A stretch of 16,564 nucleotides of DNA, taken from assembly GCA_031549605.1 (NCBI GenBank), contig JAVBPM010000010.1, forward strand, positions 1 through 16,564. The letters run 5' to 3'. The DNA is from WRAI01 sp031549605 (GTDB lineage Bacteria > Bacillota > Clostridia > Oscillospirales > UBA929). The notes beneath the pieces were generated by a model. It made no database searches. It had not been told where the DNA came from and worked only from the letters and a program-made list of their open reading frames with translations. This document shows, piece by piece, positions 1-6,288 of this stretch. Each line of letters opens with the position of its first letter. Positions within the stretch are counted from its first letter, which is position 1. Both the position numbers and the translations under genes were made by a program.

Positions 1-834
1 GCGGTCGTGCTCTTTTTGGCTCTTAATCTGTGCTTTGAACGCGTCGAGTGTGTCGCACTCGGACACGTCCTTGGCAAACTCGTCGTCGAGAACGGGCAGG
101 ATGCGCGTCTTGACTTCGTGGATTTTCACTTTGAATACGGCGGGCTGGCCGGCCAGCTCGTCGCTGTGGTACGGGTCGGGGAACGTGACGTTGACGTCGC
201 GCTCGTCGCCGGCCACCGCGCCAATCAGCTGCTCTTCAAAGCCGGGGATGAAGTTGCCGCTGCCCAGCTCAAGCGGCTGGTTGTCGGCGGTGCCGCCGTC
301 AAACTGCTTGTCGTGGCAGAAGCCGGCGTAGTCCATGATAACGGTGTCGCCGTTGGCGGCGGCGCGTTCGACGGTCTCGATGCGGGCGTTTCGGGTGCGC
401 AGACGGTCGATTTCGGCGTCGATTTCCTCGTCGCTGACGGTGATGGGCGTGGTTTCGGCCTTCAGACCCTTGTAGGTGCCGATTTCGGCCACGGGACGCA
501 CGTCAACGGTGGCTTCAAAGGTAAAGCCGTCGCGGCTGATTTCGGTGATGTCGACATCGGCGCGACCGACGGTGTCGAGGTCGGCCTGCTCGACGGCGGC
601 GCGGTAGGCCTCGGGGTAGCAGGCGTTGACGGCGTCTTCGTAGAAAAAGCTCTCGCCGTACATGCGCTCGATCATCTTGCGCGGCGCCTTGCCCTTGCGG
701 AAGCCGGGCATATTGATACGGCCGACGTTTTGACGGTAGGCTTTTTCCAGCCCCTTTTCAAATTCGGCGGCGTCGACGGAAATAGTGAGTTTTACTTGGC
801 TTTTTTCGAGTTTTTCAGTGTTTTTAAGCTCCAT
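1..834 (-). CDS. tig: Trigger factor, ribosome-associated chaperone and prolyl isomerase (3' end cut off by window edge)
   Basis: Trigger factor binds the ribosome at the peptide exit and shields nascent chains; its FKBP-like domain is a peptidyl-prolyl isomerase. The minus-strand translation from the ATG at 832-834 is open for all 278 codons to the window edge, so the C-terminal part of this roughly 430-residue family is missing. The start is MELKNTEKLEKSQVKLTI. The ribosome-docking signature GFRKGKAP is at residues 44-51. The FKBP-type domain spans about 155-245 and includes NGDTVIMDYAGF, then FDGG, then LGSGNFIPGFEEQL. A GGAGG ribosome-binding site lies 11 bases before the ATG. The gene follows the metallophosphoesterase by 70 bases but has its own promoter (895-923). 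In relatives clp protease genes often follow tig, but that region is outside the window. Identification is firm. Confidence 0.96.
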   Translation of the reverse strand, partial: MELKNTEKLEKSQVKLTISVDAAEFEKGLEKAYRQNVGRINMPGFRKGKAPRKMIERMYGESFFYEDAVNACYPEAYRAAVEQADLDTVGRADVDITEISRDGFTFEATVDVRPVAEIGTYKGLKAETTPITVSDEEIDAEIDRLRTRNARIETVERAAANGDTVIMDYAGFCHDKQFDGGTADNQPLELGSGNFIPGFEEQLIGAVAGDERDVNVTFPDPYHSDELAGQPAVFKVKIHEVKTRILPVLDDEFAKDVSECDTLDAFKAQIKSQKEHDR

Positions 835-855
835 GCTGTTTACATCCTCCACGTT

Positions 856-869
856 CCTGCTTTGGCAGG
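856..869 (-). other. Small hairpin in the tig leader
   Basis: Five-base stem CCTGC/GCAGG with a four-base loop, between the predicted tig transcription start (near 888) and its ribosome-binding site. There is no U-run after it on either strand, so it is not a terminator. It could modestly affect mRNA stability or initiation; the role is unknown and it may be chance. Confidence 0.25.
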
Positions 870-894
870 TTTTTGTCAAAAGTCATACTGCGTG

Positions 895-923
895 ATTCTA
901 CCATTTACGATGGGTTTTGTAAA
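895..923 (-). promoter_or_regulatory. Predicted sigma-A promoter of tig
   Basis: On the minus strand, -35 TTTACA (918-923), a 17-base spacer, and -10 TAGAAT (895-900) preceded by TGG, giving an extended -10. It overlaps the last codons and stop of the upstream metallophosphoesterase. Transcription would start near 888, leaving a leader of about 54 bases before the tig ATG. Confidence 0.65.
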
Positions 924-1633
924 GCTTTTTTCGCGGTTTCGGCGATTTTTATTGGCGTAAAGCTGAGATGGTCGGCACTGGTAAGTGTGTAGACGACGCC
1001 GTGCTGCTCGCCCTCGATAGCGCGGGCGCACGCGGCGCCGTGCAGGTGCCCGAAATAGCAATGTTGGACGCCATAACGCGTCAGCAGTTCGACAATTTCG
1101 TCGCAGCGGTAGCCGGTGATGAGCGGCGGATAGTGCAGAAAGCAGAGCAGCTCGCGCTGGCCGAAAGCCTGCGCCGCTTTGAGCGACGCCTCAAGCCGCA
1201 GCAGCTCGCGCTTGTAAATCTTGCTTGACTCCCCTGCCTCGTCCAGCTCGTAAAACCAGCCGCGCGTGCCGCTCAAGGCGACGGTGCCGAGGTCGTAAGC
1301 GTTGTTGTGCAACAGCTTGAACTTGTCAATGCCTTTTGCTTGCCAGTGGGTGTACAGCTTGTTGGCCGTCTGCCACCAGTAGTCGTGGTTGCCTTTAATG
1401 AGATAAATCGTGCGGCACGGCAATGCGGCCAGCCAGTCGAAGTCGGGCTGCGCGTCGGTCAGCGACATGCCCCAGCTGGTGTCGCCGCAGAGCACCAGCT
1501 CGTCGTCGGGCGTTAGCTGCGACAGGCTGTCGGTCAGTTTTTGCATATAGTTTTGCCAGCGGCCGCCGAAAACGTCCATCGGCTTGTCGACGCCGAGTGA
1601 CAGGTGCAGGTCGCCGATGACGTAGAGCGCCAT
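905..1633 (-). CDS. Metallophosphoesterase, COG1768-type predicted phosphohydrolase
   Basis: A cytosolic calcineurin-like phosphoesterase of 242 residues; its physiological substrate is not known. The full metal-binding motif series is present: GDLHL (D8, H10), CGDTSWGM (D51), KGNHDYWW (N82, H83), LHYPP (H167) and GHLHG (H196, H198). The opening stretch GDLHLSLGVDKPMDVFGG and the GTRGW segment near residue 122 are typical of the COG1768 family of about 230-240 residues, so the gene is complete. There is no signal peptide or membrane segment. An AAAGGAG site precedes the ATG at 1631-1633. The gene is divergent from the DUF1540 miniprotein and lies 70 bases before tig on the same strand with no terminator between, so some read-through into tig is likely. 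Family assignment is strong; the function is open. Confidence 0.92.
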   Translation of the reverse strand: MALYVIGDLHLSLGVDKPMDVFGGRWQNYMQKLTDSLSQLTPDDELVLCGDTSWGMSLTDAQPDFDWLAALPCRTIYLIKGNHDYWWQTANKLYTHWQAKGIDKFKLLHNNAYDLGTVALSGTRGWFYELDEAGESSKIYKRELLRLEASLKAAQAFGQRELLCFLHYPPLITGYRCDEIVELLTRYGVQHCYFGHLHGAACARAIEGEQHGVVYTLTSADHLSFTPIKIAETAKKALQNPS

Positions 1634-1664
1634 GCGCTTCTCTCCTTTGCTGCGCCTGTCGTTG

Positions 1665-1673
1665 TGGTATAAC
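1665..1673 (+). promoter_or_regulatory. Possible extended -10 element for the DUF1540 gene
   Basis: TGG followed by TATAAC matches the extended -10 style of other promoters in this window, but no good -35 sits 16-18 bases upstream. A second TATACT at 1690-1695 also lacks a -35. The 104-base gap 1634-1737 must hold promoters for both the divergent phosphoesterase and this gene; I cannot place either firmly. Confidence 0.3.
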
Positions 1674-1737
1674 GACTGACGGCACGGTTTATACTAAGGT
1701 CAGCACTGCCAACAATGCTGAGGAGGTTATTTTTGCT

Positions 1738-1902
1738 ATGAATGAATCGAAAAAGCTGGACGGCGTGACCTGCACGGTCAGCACCTGCACCTACAACGGG
1801 CACGGCAACGTCTGCACCGCGCGCAAAATCAAGGTGGGCACCGAGTACGCCGTCGACAAGGCCGAGACGCTGTGCGCGACCTTTGAAAACAAGACCTTTT
1901 AG
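1738..1902 (+). CDS. DUF1540 four-cysteine miniprotein (54 aa)
   Basis: A 54-residue protein. It reads MNESKKLDGVTCTVSTC and then TYNGHGNVCTARKIKVG, with cysteines at 12, 17, 26 and 46. It ends TLCATFENKTF. This matches the DUF1540 family of short Firmicutes proteins with a C-x4-C-x8-C pattern, the conserved YN between them, and a late T-x-C-x-T-F. The cysteines probably bind a metal such as zinc; the function is unknown. An AGGAGG site at 1721-1726 lies 11 bases before the ATG, supporting real translation. The gene is divergent from the metallophosphoesterase and convergent with thrC, whose stop codon is only 21 bases away. It is therefore a single-gene transcript. Confidence 0.88.
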   Translation: MNESKKLDGVTCTVSTCTYNGHGNVCTARKIKVGTEYAVDKAETLCATFENKTF

Positions 1903-1906
1903 CAAC

Positions 1907-1924
1907 GTCGGGCGATTGCCCGAC
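1907..1924. terminator. Possible hairpin between convergent DUF1540 gene and thrC
   Basis: Perfect seven-base stem GTCGGGC/GCCCGAC with a four-base GATT loop, filling the gap between two converging genes and touching the thrC stop codon. Neither strand has a U-run after the stem, so intrinsic termination would be weak. It may instead protect 3' ends or act with colliding polymerases. The position is suggestive; the activity is unproven. Confidence 0.35.
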
Positions 1925-3396
1925 TACATAGATAAAAAGGCGCTCAATGCGTTGACTAGCTCAGTCTTGGCCGTGCAGCCGGTGAAGCGTATCGGTTTGC
2001 CCGCCAGCGCGGCGATGGGCTGCGGAATGCGCCAACCGGTCAGGTGGGCTAGCTGTTGTTCGTCGTTGTCGCCGGTGGGTTGTTGCAACGCCGACAGCAC
2101 GGCGTCGGCGAATTTGAAGGGGCTGGCGGTCGAGACGATGAGCAATGGCGTGTTGTCCCCTGTCTCGGCGCAGTATTGCTGCGCGACGGTGTAGGCGACG
2201 GCGGTGTGCGGGTCGAGCAGGTAGCGCTTGTCGCGCCAGACCTGCGCTATGGTTTGCTTTGTCGTGGCGTCATCGCAGCAGGCGGCGTAGAACTGCTGTT
2301 GCAGCGCCTGTTTAAGCTGCGCGTCGACGGTGTAGCTGCCGGTTTGGCTGAGCTGGCGCATGAGGTCGCGCACGACGTCGTCGTTGCCGCCGCTTAACGC
2401 GTGCAGCGCGCGCTCGAGGTTGCTGCTGATGAGTATGTCCATCGACGGCGACAGCGTGCAGTGCAGCGCGCGGTTGCGGTCGTAAGTGCCGGTGGTGATA
2501 AAGCGCGTCAGCACGTCGTTTTGGTTGGACGCGCAAAGCAGCCGCGCGATGGGCACGCCCATTTGCTTGGCGTAGTAGGCGGCCAGAATGTTGCCGAAGT
2601 TGCCGGTGGGCACGCAGACGTTGATGGGTTGGCCGGGCTGCACCTGCCCTGCGCGCACCATATCGGTGTAGGCCGACACATAGTAGACCAGCTGCGGCAG
2701 CACGCGACCCCAGTTGATGGAGTTGGCCGACGACAGAAAGAGGTTGCGCTCGTTGAGCTGCGCGCGCAGCGTCGGGTCGGAAAAGAGCGCCTTGACCCCG
2801 TTTTGGGCGTCGTCAAAGTTGCCCTCCACGGCGCTGACGCAGACGTTTTGACCCTCCTGCGTCACCATTTGGCGCTGCTGCACGGCGCTGACGCCGTCGC
2901 GCGGGTAGAAGACGAGGATTTTGGTGCCGTCGACGTCCTTGAAGCCCTCGAGCGCCGCCTTGCCGGTGTCGCCCGAGGTGGCGACCAGAATGCAGACCTC
3001 GCGCTGCTCGCCGCACTTTTTGAGCGAGGCGGTCAGCAGGTGCGGCAGCGCTTGCAGCGCCATGTCTTTGAACGCGCAGGTCGGGCCGTGCCACAGCTCG
3101 AGCACGGCGTCGTCGCCAACGCGTGCAACCGGCGCGGTGTCGGGGTGGTCAAAGTGCGCGTAGGCTTTGGCGCACAGGGCGTCTAGCTCCTCGTCCGAAA
3201 ATTCGGGCAGAAAGGGGCGCATGACGCTCGCGGCGCGCTGTGCGTAGGGCAAGTCGCCCATGGTCGTCCAGAAGGCGTCGGGCAGTTGCGGCAGCGACGC
3301 GGGTGTGTAGAGACCGCCGTCGGTGGCCAGTCCCTGCGCGATGACCTGCGGCGCGGTTAGGTGGAGGCTATTGTCGCGTGTGCTACTGTAGTGCAT
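1924..3396 (-). CDS. thrC: Threonine synthase
   Basis: A PLP enzyme converting O-phospho-L-homoserine to L-threonine and phosphate, the last step of threonine synthesis. The 490-residue length fits the longer threonine synthase group. The N-terminus MHYSSTRDN is the family's typical start and fixes the ATG at 3394-3396. The segment LATDGGLYTP is at about 23-32, and the PLP lysine lies in HGPTCAFKDMALQ (K110). The phosphate-binding motif ATSGDTGKAA follows, then SANSINWGR and PTGNFGN. An AAGGG site lies ten bases upstream. The start overlaps the end of the M19 dipeptidase gene by 40 bases, so the two are probably translationally coupled in the rbgA operon. Homoserine dehydrogenase and homoserine kinase genes are not nearby, so threonine genes are not clustered here. 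It ends facing the DUF1540 gene. Confidence 0.96.
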   Translation of the reverse strand: MHYSSTRDNSLHLTAPQVIAQGLATDGGLYTPASLPQLPDAFWTTMGDLPYAQRAASVMRPFLPEFSDEELDALCAKAYAHFDHPDTAPVARVGDDAVLELWHGPTCAFKDMALQALPHLLTASLKKCGEQREVCILVATSGDTGKAALEGFKDVDGTKILVFYPRDGVSAVQQRQMVTQEGQNVCVSAVEGNFDDAQNGVKALFSDPTLRAQLNERNLFLSSANSINWGRVLPQLVYYVSAYTDMVRAGQVQPGQPINVCVPTGNFGNILAAYYAKQMGVPIARLLCASNQNDVLTRFITTGTYDRNRALHCTLSPSMDILISSNLERALHALSGGNDDVVRDLMRQLSQTGSYTVDAQLKQALQQQFYAACCDDATTKQTIAQVWRDKRYLLDPHTAVAYTVAQQYCAETGDNTPLLIVSTASPFKFADAVLSALQQPTGDNDEQQLAHLTGWRIPQPIAALAGKPIRFTGCTAKTELVNALSAFLSM

Positions 3397-4310
3397 GACG
3401 TCACAACCCTTATCATGTTGGTGTAGAATAGTTTTTGCAGCTGGAGCGTTGTCCAGCCGCGTTTTGTCAGTATATCATATAAGTGGCGGTAGTCGTCAAC
3501 CCCTTGCGCGTTGCCGACGATGTACAATTCGCCGTCCAGATCGCAGCCGTCCCAGTCGCCGCCCAGCGCAATGGCGTTTTGACCACCCAGCGACAGCCAG
3601 TGGTCGAGGTGGTCGGCGGCTTGCTGCCAGGCGGCTTGCGGCTGGCCGTTGACGAAGTAGGTATAGAGGTTGAGCCCGACGACGCCGTTTAGCGCCGCGA
3701 TGCGGGTAAATTGCTCGTCGGCGAGGTTGCGGGCGTTGTCGCACAGGGCGCGCGCGTTGGAGTGGGATGCCAGCACGATGCCGCCGAGGCGTTCCGCCAG
3801 CGTCAGTATGTCGTCAATCGCGGCGTCACCGGCGTGCGACAGGTCGATGGCGATGCCCTGCTGCCACGCCTCGCGCACAAAGGCCTCGCCGCGTTGTGTG
3901 AGACCCTGTTCGGGCAACTCGCGGCAGCTGCCGCACAGCACGTTGGCGTTGTTCCAGACCGGCGCGAGCAGCCGTACGCCGTCACTGGCGATGCGCTCAA
4001 GGCGGCGTATGTCGCAGTCGATGACATCGGCGCCCTCGATGGTGAGCAGCGCCGCCAGCTTGTGCTGTTGCCACGCGGCGGCGATGTCGTCGGCGGTGGT
4101 GCAGTGTGCCATGGCGTCGGGGTTGTCCGCCAGCAGCGCGCGATAGAGGTTGTGCAGCGTGTCGTAGTCGTAGCGCCAGATGGCAAAGCACTGGGCGTGG
4201 TTGGGCACAGGGCGCGACAGATTGATTTGCGCGTTGCCGTGCAGGTGCGGCTGGTTGAGCCGGTGCAGGCGCGACAGCGTGTCGGCGTGGGCGTCGAAAA
4301 TGGCAAGCAT
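3357..4310 (-). CDS. Peptidase M19 family membrane-type dipeptidase
   Basis: A dinuclear zinc dipeptidase of the renal dipeptidase (M19) family, which cleaves dipeptides, often including D-residues. The 317 residues carry the metal set: FDAHAD (H8, D10), the bridging glutamate in TIEGAD (E92), DLSH (H159), SHSNAR (H183) and GGDWDG (around D252-D254). No signal peptide or membrane anchor is visible, so it is probably cytosolic despite the family name. A GGGAGAGGGG site precedes the ATG at 4308-4310. It starts 27 bases after yraN and runs 40 bases into thrC. The family core ends around residue 302 (NMIRVV); the last 14 or so residues lie in the thrC overlap and look like an extension. The exact substrate is unknown. 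Confidence 0.93.
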   Translation of the reverse strand: MLAIFDAHADTLSRLHRLNQPHLHGNAQINLSRPVPNHAQCFAIWRYDYDTLHNLYRALLADNPDAMAHCTTADDIAAAWQQHKLAALLTIEGADVIDCDIRRLERIASDGVRLLAPVWNNANVLCGSCRELPEQGLTQRGEAFVREAWQQGIAIDLSHAGDAAIDDILTLAERLGGIVLASHSNARALCDNARNLADEQFTRIAALNGVVGLNLYTYFVNGQPQAAWQQAADHLDHWLSLGGQNAIALGGDWDGCDLDGELYIVGNAQGVDDYRHLYDILTKRGWTTLQLQKLFYTNMIRVVTSCTTVAHATIAST

Positions 4311-4337
4311 GAACAGTGTCCCCTCTCCCGTTTTGAT

Positions 4338-4691
4338 TTAGAAGGCGTCCTTAACCTGTTCTATGCGCGCGGTGCCGTCGGGGTTCATGGTGACCTCCAG
4401 CACGTCGAAACGGGCCGGCGTGGCGTCGGGCAGCCGCTGTAAATAGAGCTGCGCGGTGGCACGCAGCTTGGCTTGCTTGCTGCGCGTAACGGCCTCGCGG
4501 CCGGCGGCCAGACCGCCCGCGGCGCGTGTCTTGACCTCGACAAAGACCAGCGTGTCACCATCCTGCGCGATGATGTCAATCTCGCCGTAGCGGCAGCGGT
4601 AGTTGGCGGTGATGAGGCGGTAGCCCTGTTTTTTCAGCCACTTGGCGGCCGCCTGCTCGCCCTGACGTCCGACGTCGTTGTGGCGGCTCAT
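4338..4691 (-). CDS. yraN: YraN family (UPF0102) predicted endonuclease-fold protein
   Basis: 117 residues, the usual length for this family. The restriction-endonuclease-like core is visible: the GRQGEQAAAKWL helix at 8-19, then RYGEIDIIAQDG (E37, D39), then FVEVKTR (E52, K54), which together form the Asp/Glu-x-Lys type active site. Homologues are linked to DNA processing or natural transformation, but the biochemical role is unsettled. The start ATG overlaps the rnhB stop by four bases (ATGA) and there is no strong ribosome-binding site, so translation is probably coupled to rnhB. The rnhB-yraN pairing is common in bacteria, which supports the call. Confidence 0.93.
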   Translation of the reverse strand: MSRHNDVGRQGEQAAAKWLKKQGYRLITANYRCRYGEIDIIAQDGDTLVFVEVKTRAAGGLAAGREAVTRSKQAKLRATAQLYLQRLPDATPARFDVLEVTMNPDGTARIEQVKDAF

Positions 4692-5275
4692 TGGCTAAGC
4701 TTAAAGCTACGGCGGTGTACGGGCGACGCGCCGTGCTGCGCTAAGGCGGCGTAGTGCGCGGCGGTGCCGTACCCGGCGTGACGGTCAAAGCCATACTGTG
4801 GGTATTGCTCGTGCAGCTGGCGCATATAGGCGTCGCGCGCCACCTTGGCCAGCACCGACGCGGCGGCGATGGACAGGCTGGTTGCATCGCCCTTGACGAT
4901 GGTGGTGTGCGGCTGTGTAAAGCCGGTGGCGTAGTTGCCGTCGATGAGAATGTAGTCAGCGGGCGGGTTGAGCGCCGCAACGGCGCGGCGCATGGCCAGC
5001 TGCGCCGCTTGCAGGATGTTGAGGCTGTCGATTTCCTCGATGGTGGCGACAGCTACTGCATAGGCGATGGCGGTGCGCTCGATGATAGGCACTAGCGCTT
5101 CGCGCCTTTTGGCGGGCAGCTTCTTGCTGTCGGTCAGGCCGTCGATGGTACAGCCGAGCGGCAGGATGACAGCGGCGGCGTAGACGTCACCGGCCAACGG
5201 GCCGCGGCCGACCTCGTCGGTGCCGGCGATGGCGCGGTAGCCGGTGTCATGGGCGATTTGCTCATGCGTCCACAT
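4688..5275 (-). CDS. rnhB: Ribonuclease HII
   Basis: Cleaves RNA in RNA/DNA hybrids and starts removal of single ribonucleotides misincorporated into DNA. The 195-residue protein has the signature GTDEVGRGPLAGDV with catalytic D20 and E21, the GRG ribonucleotide-sensing loop at 23-25, then LTDSKKL at 48-53. Catalytic aspartates D112 (IDGN) and D148 (VARD) follow. The ending GASPVHRRSF is typical. An AGAGGAGG site precedes the ATG at 5273-5275. It overlaps the end of rbgA by 14 bases and the start of yraN by four, so it is an internal operon gene. All catalytic residues are present. Confidence 0.97.
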   Translation of the reverse strand: MWTHEQIAHDTGYRAIAGTDEVGRGPLAGDVYAAAVILPLGCTIDGLTDSKKLPAKRREALVPIIERTAIAYAVAVATIEEIDSLNILQAAQLAMRRAVAALNPPADYILIDGNYATGFTQPHTTIVKGDATSLSIAAASVLAKVARDAYMRQLHEQYPQYGFDRHAGYGTAAHYAALAQHGASPVHRRSFKLSQ

Positions 5276-6149
5276 GGGCGCTCGCCTCCTCTTGGCTGGT
5301 TAAATCGTCGAGGCATTCAAGTGTCAAGCAACCTAGCTTGCCAGTGCGAAACTCAGACAGCACAAGAGGTGCGGCGCGTTCGGTGTCGGCGTAGCCGCCA
5401 CCGGCCAGCAGGCCGCGCTTGCGGGCGATGGCTTCCAAAAGCGCCACGCCGTCGAGCTGCGTGTCGTCGATGCGGTAGCGGTCGCGCAGTGCGTCGGGGT
5501 ACAGACGCTGGAGAATGGGCAGCAGGTTGACGGCCAGCGTCTCCTCGTCGAGAATTTGGTCGCGTATGGCGCCCGTGGCGGCCAGCAGCAGCGCGCCGCG
5601 CTGGTCGGACAGCTTGGGCCACAGGATGCCGGGCGTGTCGAGCAGCTCGACGCCCTCGCCCGCCGTGACCCACTGCTTGCCGCGCGTGACGCCGGGTCGG
5701 TTCTCGACCTTGGCGCTGGTTCGACCGGCGATGCGGTTGATAAATGACGACTTGCCGACGTTGGGAACGCCGACGACCATCACGCGCAGCGGGTGACCGA
5801 TCTGTCCGCGTGCGGCGCGTTGTGCAATTTTGTCACTCAGCAATGTGCGAACCGCACCGGCAAAGCGTTGGCAGCCTTGACCTGACTTGCAGTCCAGCAA
5901 AAGCACTTGACAGCCTTGTTCTTTATAAAATTGTTCCCATTCCTTGGTTTGGGCGGGGTCGGCGAGGTCGATGCGGTTGAGCAAAATCAGGCGCGGCTTG
6001 TGCGGTGCCAGTTCCTCCAGCTGTGGGTTGCGCGAGGCGCGCGGTATGCGCGCGTCCAGCAGCTCGGCAATGCAGTCGACCTGCTTGATGCTGTCGGCCA
6101 GCATGCGCTGCGTCTTGGCCATATGACCCGGATACCAGTTAATGTCCAC
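5262..6149 (-). CDS. rbgA: Ribosome biogenesis GTPase RbgA/YlqF, circularly permuted
   Basis: A GTPase needed for late assembly of the large ribosomal subunit. Its motifs run in permuted order. The N-terminal WYPGHMAKT carries the conserved histidine (H9). G4 follows as LNRID (58-61), then G1 GVPNVGKSS (127-135), G2 near T155 and G3 DTPG (171-174); the C-terminal ribosome-binding region ends the protein. G4 is normally NKxD; here it is NRID. I chose GTG at 6147-6149 (295 aa). AAGGAGG lies eight bases upstream, and the next residues DINWYPGHM match the family start. The longer TTG start at 6179 sits at or upstream of the predicted transcription start. First gene of a five-gene operon ending at thrC. 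Confidence 0.95.
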   Translation of the reverse strand: MDINWYPGHMAKTQRMLADSIKQVDCIAELLDARIPRASRNPQLEELAPHKPRLILLNRIDLADPAQTKEWEQFYKEQGCQVLLLDCKSGQGCQRFAGAVRTLLSDKIAQRAARGQIGHPLRVMVVGVPNVGKSSFINRIAGRTSAKVENRPGVTRGKQWVTAGEGVELLDTPGILWPKLSDQRGALLLAATGAIRDQILDEETLAVNLLPILQRLYPDALRDRYRIDDTQLDGVALLEAIARKRGLLAGGGYADTERAAPLVLSEFRTGKLGCLTLECLDDLTSQEEASAHVDA

Positions 6150-6182
6150 CGGTGTCGCCTCCTTCGTCGGGCAATTCAAAAA

Positions 6183-6212
6183 ATACTATCACGTTTACTG
6201 ATTTATTGTCAA
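6183..6212 (-). promoter_or_regulatory. Promoter of the rbgA-rnhB-yraN-M19-thrC operon
   Basis: On the minus strand, a perfect -35 TTGACA (6207-6212), an 18-base spacer, and -10 TAGTAT (6183-6188) preceded by TGA, an extended -10. The predicted start is near 6176, which excludes the TTG at 6179 as the rbgA start. Its -35 lies nine bases from the -35 of the divergent promoter at 6222-6250. Confidence 0.78.
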
Positions 6213-6221
6213 ATTTATCCC

Positions 6222-6250
6222 TTTTCAGTAGACGCCGCCTGTGGTATACT
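6222..6250 (+). promoter_or_regulatory. Promoter of the CofE-like gene
   Basis: -35 TTTTCA (6222-6227), a 17-base spacer, and -10 TATACT (6245-6250) preceded by TGG (extended -10). The predicted start is near 6257, about 32 bases before the ATG. It is back to back with the rbgA promoter. Confidence 0.68.
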
Positions 6251-6288
6251 GCACTTCGGTTGGGTCTTGAAATGGAAAGGAGAAACAC

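Noticed and set aside
7..960. Long plus-strand open frame opposite trigger factor, and similar long frames opposite thrC (2401-3186), the dipeptidase (3711-4442), the FIST gene (10601-11359) and the DUF512 gene (15694-16437)
   Set aside because: They are mirror frames of GC-rich genes with clear family motifs on the other strand. Their translations are Val/Gly/Arg-rich, match no family and have no matching ribosome-binding site or promoter.
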